Below, in pieces: positions 23,438-24,788 of a stretch of DNA of 24,788 nucleotides. Each line of letters begins with the position of its first letter. The first letter of the stretch is position 1. Below the pieces are notes generated by a model, which did no database searches, was not told the DNA's origin, and was given only the letters and a program-made list of their open reading frames with translations. The stretch spans positions 1-24,788 of the forward strand of contig NZ_WFKI01000035.1 in the NCBI RefSeq assembly GCF_009208055.1, in the 5' to 3' direction. The position numbers were made by a program, and so were the translations under genes. This DNA is from Poseidonibacter ostreae (lineage in GTDB: Bacteria > Campylobacterota > Campylobacteria > Campylobacterales > Arcobacteraceae).

Positions 23438-23793
23438 AGTTCATATCTTATATACTTAAAGTTTTCACTATCTTCTATTGAAATAAGCTTACAAAACTCT
23501 TCTAATACTCTAGCACTCTCTTGAGCTCTTTTAAAATTTGCAATTAATATAGAGTGTAAATCATCTCTATTTTGTTCACTTTTAATTGATTCTCTTAAGA
23601 CATCATTTTTAACATCTCTTGTTTCTATCATTTGAGTATAAATATCTATTCTGGATAGGTGACGCAAGTCTTTTAGTTTTAAAGCAGTTTGTTTATCATT
23701 ATATATGTATCTAAAAATGTCCTCAACTACACGAATTCCTTCACGTAATCTATTTAAATTTGCATCTATAAGTCTAAGATTATTTGATTTCAT
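23389..23793 (-). CDS. ThiD2-type thiamine biosynthesis domain protein
   Basis: 134 residues. LRLIDANLNRLREGIRVVEDIFRYI at the start, LKDLRHLSR, VLRESIKSEQNRDD and FKRAQESARVLEEF are the pattern of the ThiD2 family, found alone or fused to the front of ThiE in Aquifex and Campylobacterota. ThiD2 proteins are thought to phosphorylate hydroxymethylpyrimidine intermediates of thiamine synthesis. No ThiE part follows, so it is the stand-alone form. No clear ribosome binding site precedes the ATG, and a TATAAA lies only about 8 bases ahead of it, so a leaderless or very short-leader transcript is possible. Its end overlaps bioC. Confidence 0.75.
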   Translation of the reverse strand: MKSNNLRLIDANLNRLREGIRVVEDIFRYIYNDKQTALKLKDLRHLSRIDIYTQMIETRDVKNDVLRESIKSEQNRDDLHSILIANFKRAQESARVLEEFCKLISIEDSENFKYIRYELYTLETVLTNITSNSK

Positions 23794-23819
23794 AATATTT
23801 ATAATAGTTTAACGTAGAT

Positions 23820-23845
23820 AAACTAACTCCCAAGGGAGTTAGTTT
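23820..23845 (-). terminator. terminator hairpin after the Bax inhibitor-1 family gene
   Basis: A 12-bp perfect stem (23820-23831 with 23834-23845), GC-rich at the top (CCCAAGGG), abuts the stop codon of the minus-strand gene. It is the strongest hairpin in the window, though the T run after it is short. Confidence 0.65.
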
Positions 23846-24543
23846 TAGTCGTCACTACTGTTCATAATTCCTAAAATTTGTAATAATGAAATAAACAAGT
23901 TAAAGAAATCTAAGTATAAAGATAAAGCAGCTTCAACTGGCGAATCATATCCACCTCTAATAATTTGCTGTGTATCATATAAAATAAATGCAGAGAATAA
24001 TAATGCACTTACACTAGCAATTCCTAATTGCATTAATGATGATTGAATGAAGATATTTGAAATACCTGCAACAATTACAATAATAAGTGCAATCATTAAA
24101 AATTTACCCATTGAAGAGAAATCTCTTTTTGTTGTCATTGCAAACATTGAAATTCCACCAAATGCAACTGAAGTCATTAAGAAAGCTTGACCAACTATTG
24201 ATGCACCACCTGGCATTGCAAAGATTGAAGCTAATAATGGAGCGATCATTAACCCTGTCATAAATGTTAAAGCAAATAAAGCTAATAAATTAACTCCTGG
24301 CTTATGTTTTACTTTTGGTATAACAAACCATACCATTGCAATTACTGCTCCAAATAAAAGCCATTTTACTGGACCCATTAAGTAAGAAACAATTTCAAGA
24401 CCAATATATGACCCTGCCGTTGCAGCTAATAATGAACCAGCAAATAATTGATAAGTAGCTTTTAAAAAGCTCATTAATTGTACTTGAGACGATTCTTGTG
24501 AATGCTCATTTGAATTATTTGATAAATAATCTCTATTATACAT
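23845..24543 (-). CDS. Bax inhibitor-1/YccA family membrane protein
   Basis: 232 residues with seven likely membrane helices. After a polar N-terminus of about 25 residues with many Ser, Asn and Gln, the sequence follows the BI-1 (YccA/YbhL, TMBIM) family: FLKATYQLFAGSLLAATAGSYIG, then VGQAFLMTSVAFGGISMFAMTTKRDFSSMG and the late LFSAFILYDTQQIIRGG (Asp in YDTQ) and AALSLYLDFFNLF. Family members can act as pH-sensitive calcium leak channels or as FtsH modulators; the role here is unknown. AAAAAGGA precedes the ATG. It ends in a strong hairpin before the ThiD2-type gene. Confidence 0.9.
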   Translation of the reverse strand: MYNRDYLSNNSNEHSQESSQVQLMSFLKATYQLFAGSLLAATAGSYIGLEIVSYLMGPVKWLLFGAVIAMVWFVIPKVKHKPGVNLLALFALTFMTGLMIAPLLASIFAMPGGASIVGQAFLMTSVAFGGISMFAMTTKRDFSSMGKFLMIALIIVIVAGISNIFIQSSLMQLGIASVSALLFSAFILYDTQQIIRGGYDSPVEAALSLYLDFFNLFISLLQILGIMNSSDD

Positions 24544-24583
24544 ATGTATATCCTTTTTATATTGTTGTTAATTAGTGCGTAAT

Positions 24584-24589
24584 TTTATA
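24584..24589 (-). promoter_or_regulatory. -10-like element for the Bax inhibitor-1 family gene
   Basis: TATAAA on the minus strand, about 41 bases before the ATG at 24543. The rest of the 245-base tail of the window (24544-24788) is AT-rich, and I see no gene or clear structure in it. Confidence 0.35.
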
Positions 24590-24788
24590 ATGTTAGTCTT
24601 AATAACATCTTTAATAAGCATCTGTATTTTTATTACAAATTATATATTAAGATAAAAAAGTAAATGAAAAATTAACAAATATAATAAAAGTATTTATTAA
24701 ATCCCTAAAATTAAAGACAATACAATATAAATATTGTATAAAATCACATATTTACACAAATCGTAAAATTTAAGCAAAACCTAAGCTA

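Noticed and set aside
1..24788. CRISPR array, tRNA, insertion sequence or phage genes
   Set aside because: No regularly spaced repeats, cloverleaf sequences, transposase motifs or terminal inverted repeats were seen. The S24 and WYL-like genes alone are not enough to call a prophage or defence island.

Overview
The window is AT-rich chromosomal DNA that looks like an Arcobacter-group member of the Campylobacterota. The evidence is the protein style (BioC, ThiD2, Aer-type PAS, DUF4405 and YaaA relatives), very low GC, AAGGA ribosome binding sites, and promoters with a clear -10 but weak -35. The species assignment is inference from sequence character, not a database match. There is no rRNA, tRNA, CRISPR array, insertion sequence or prophage. 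The genes are densely packed, many stop and start codons touch or overlap, and no gene-free gap exceeds about 250 bases.

Left part (1-6200): a DUF350 membrane protein faces a minus-strand run of secreted rhodanese, EAL-type c-di-GMP protein and NIF3-like protein. Next come a small secreted protein, a short WYL-like protein, a PlsC acyltransferase, and a stand-alone S24 (LexA-type) peptidase domain that overlaps plsC tail to tail.

Middle (6300-14300): a conserved unknown, then a DUF4405 membrane protein whose ribosome binding site abuts a 28-bp palindrome. After these come gph with a Bcr/CflA efflux pump, a secreted unknown, and a lemA-TPM-TPM cluster in which lemA is broken by a one-base deletion in an A run. 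An aldehyde dehydrogenase gene translationally coupled to ung closes the section.

Right part (14270-24788): a YgbA-like cysteine-rich protein and a Crp/Fnr regulator are transcribed divergently. A perfect TTGA-N6-TCAA box lies between them, and the regulator carries the matching ExxSR recognition motif, so a nitrosative or redox stress module is plausible. A hidden plus-strand gene at 15870-16250 encodes a membrane-anchored zinc-ribbon protein and has no ATG, GTG or TTG start; an AUC start fits. Then come a secreted helix-hairpin-helix protein with a lysine-rich, histone-like tail, ychJ, yaaA, and a receiver-PAS-coiled-coil protein whose receiver lacks its phospho-Asp. The opposite strand carries frr-pyrE-RDD-MFS and secG. 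The window ends with bioC, a ThiD2-type protein and a Bax inhibitor-1 family protein.

Most genes are ordinary housekeeping or membrane genes. I did not find a clear new multi-gene system. The best leads are the AUC-start zinc-ribbon gene, the Crp/Fnr-YgbA module with its box, the lysine-tailed DNA-binding-type secreted protein, the pseudo-receiver PAS protein, the palindrome before DUF4405, and the lemA frameshift.
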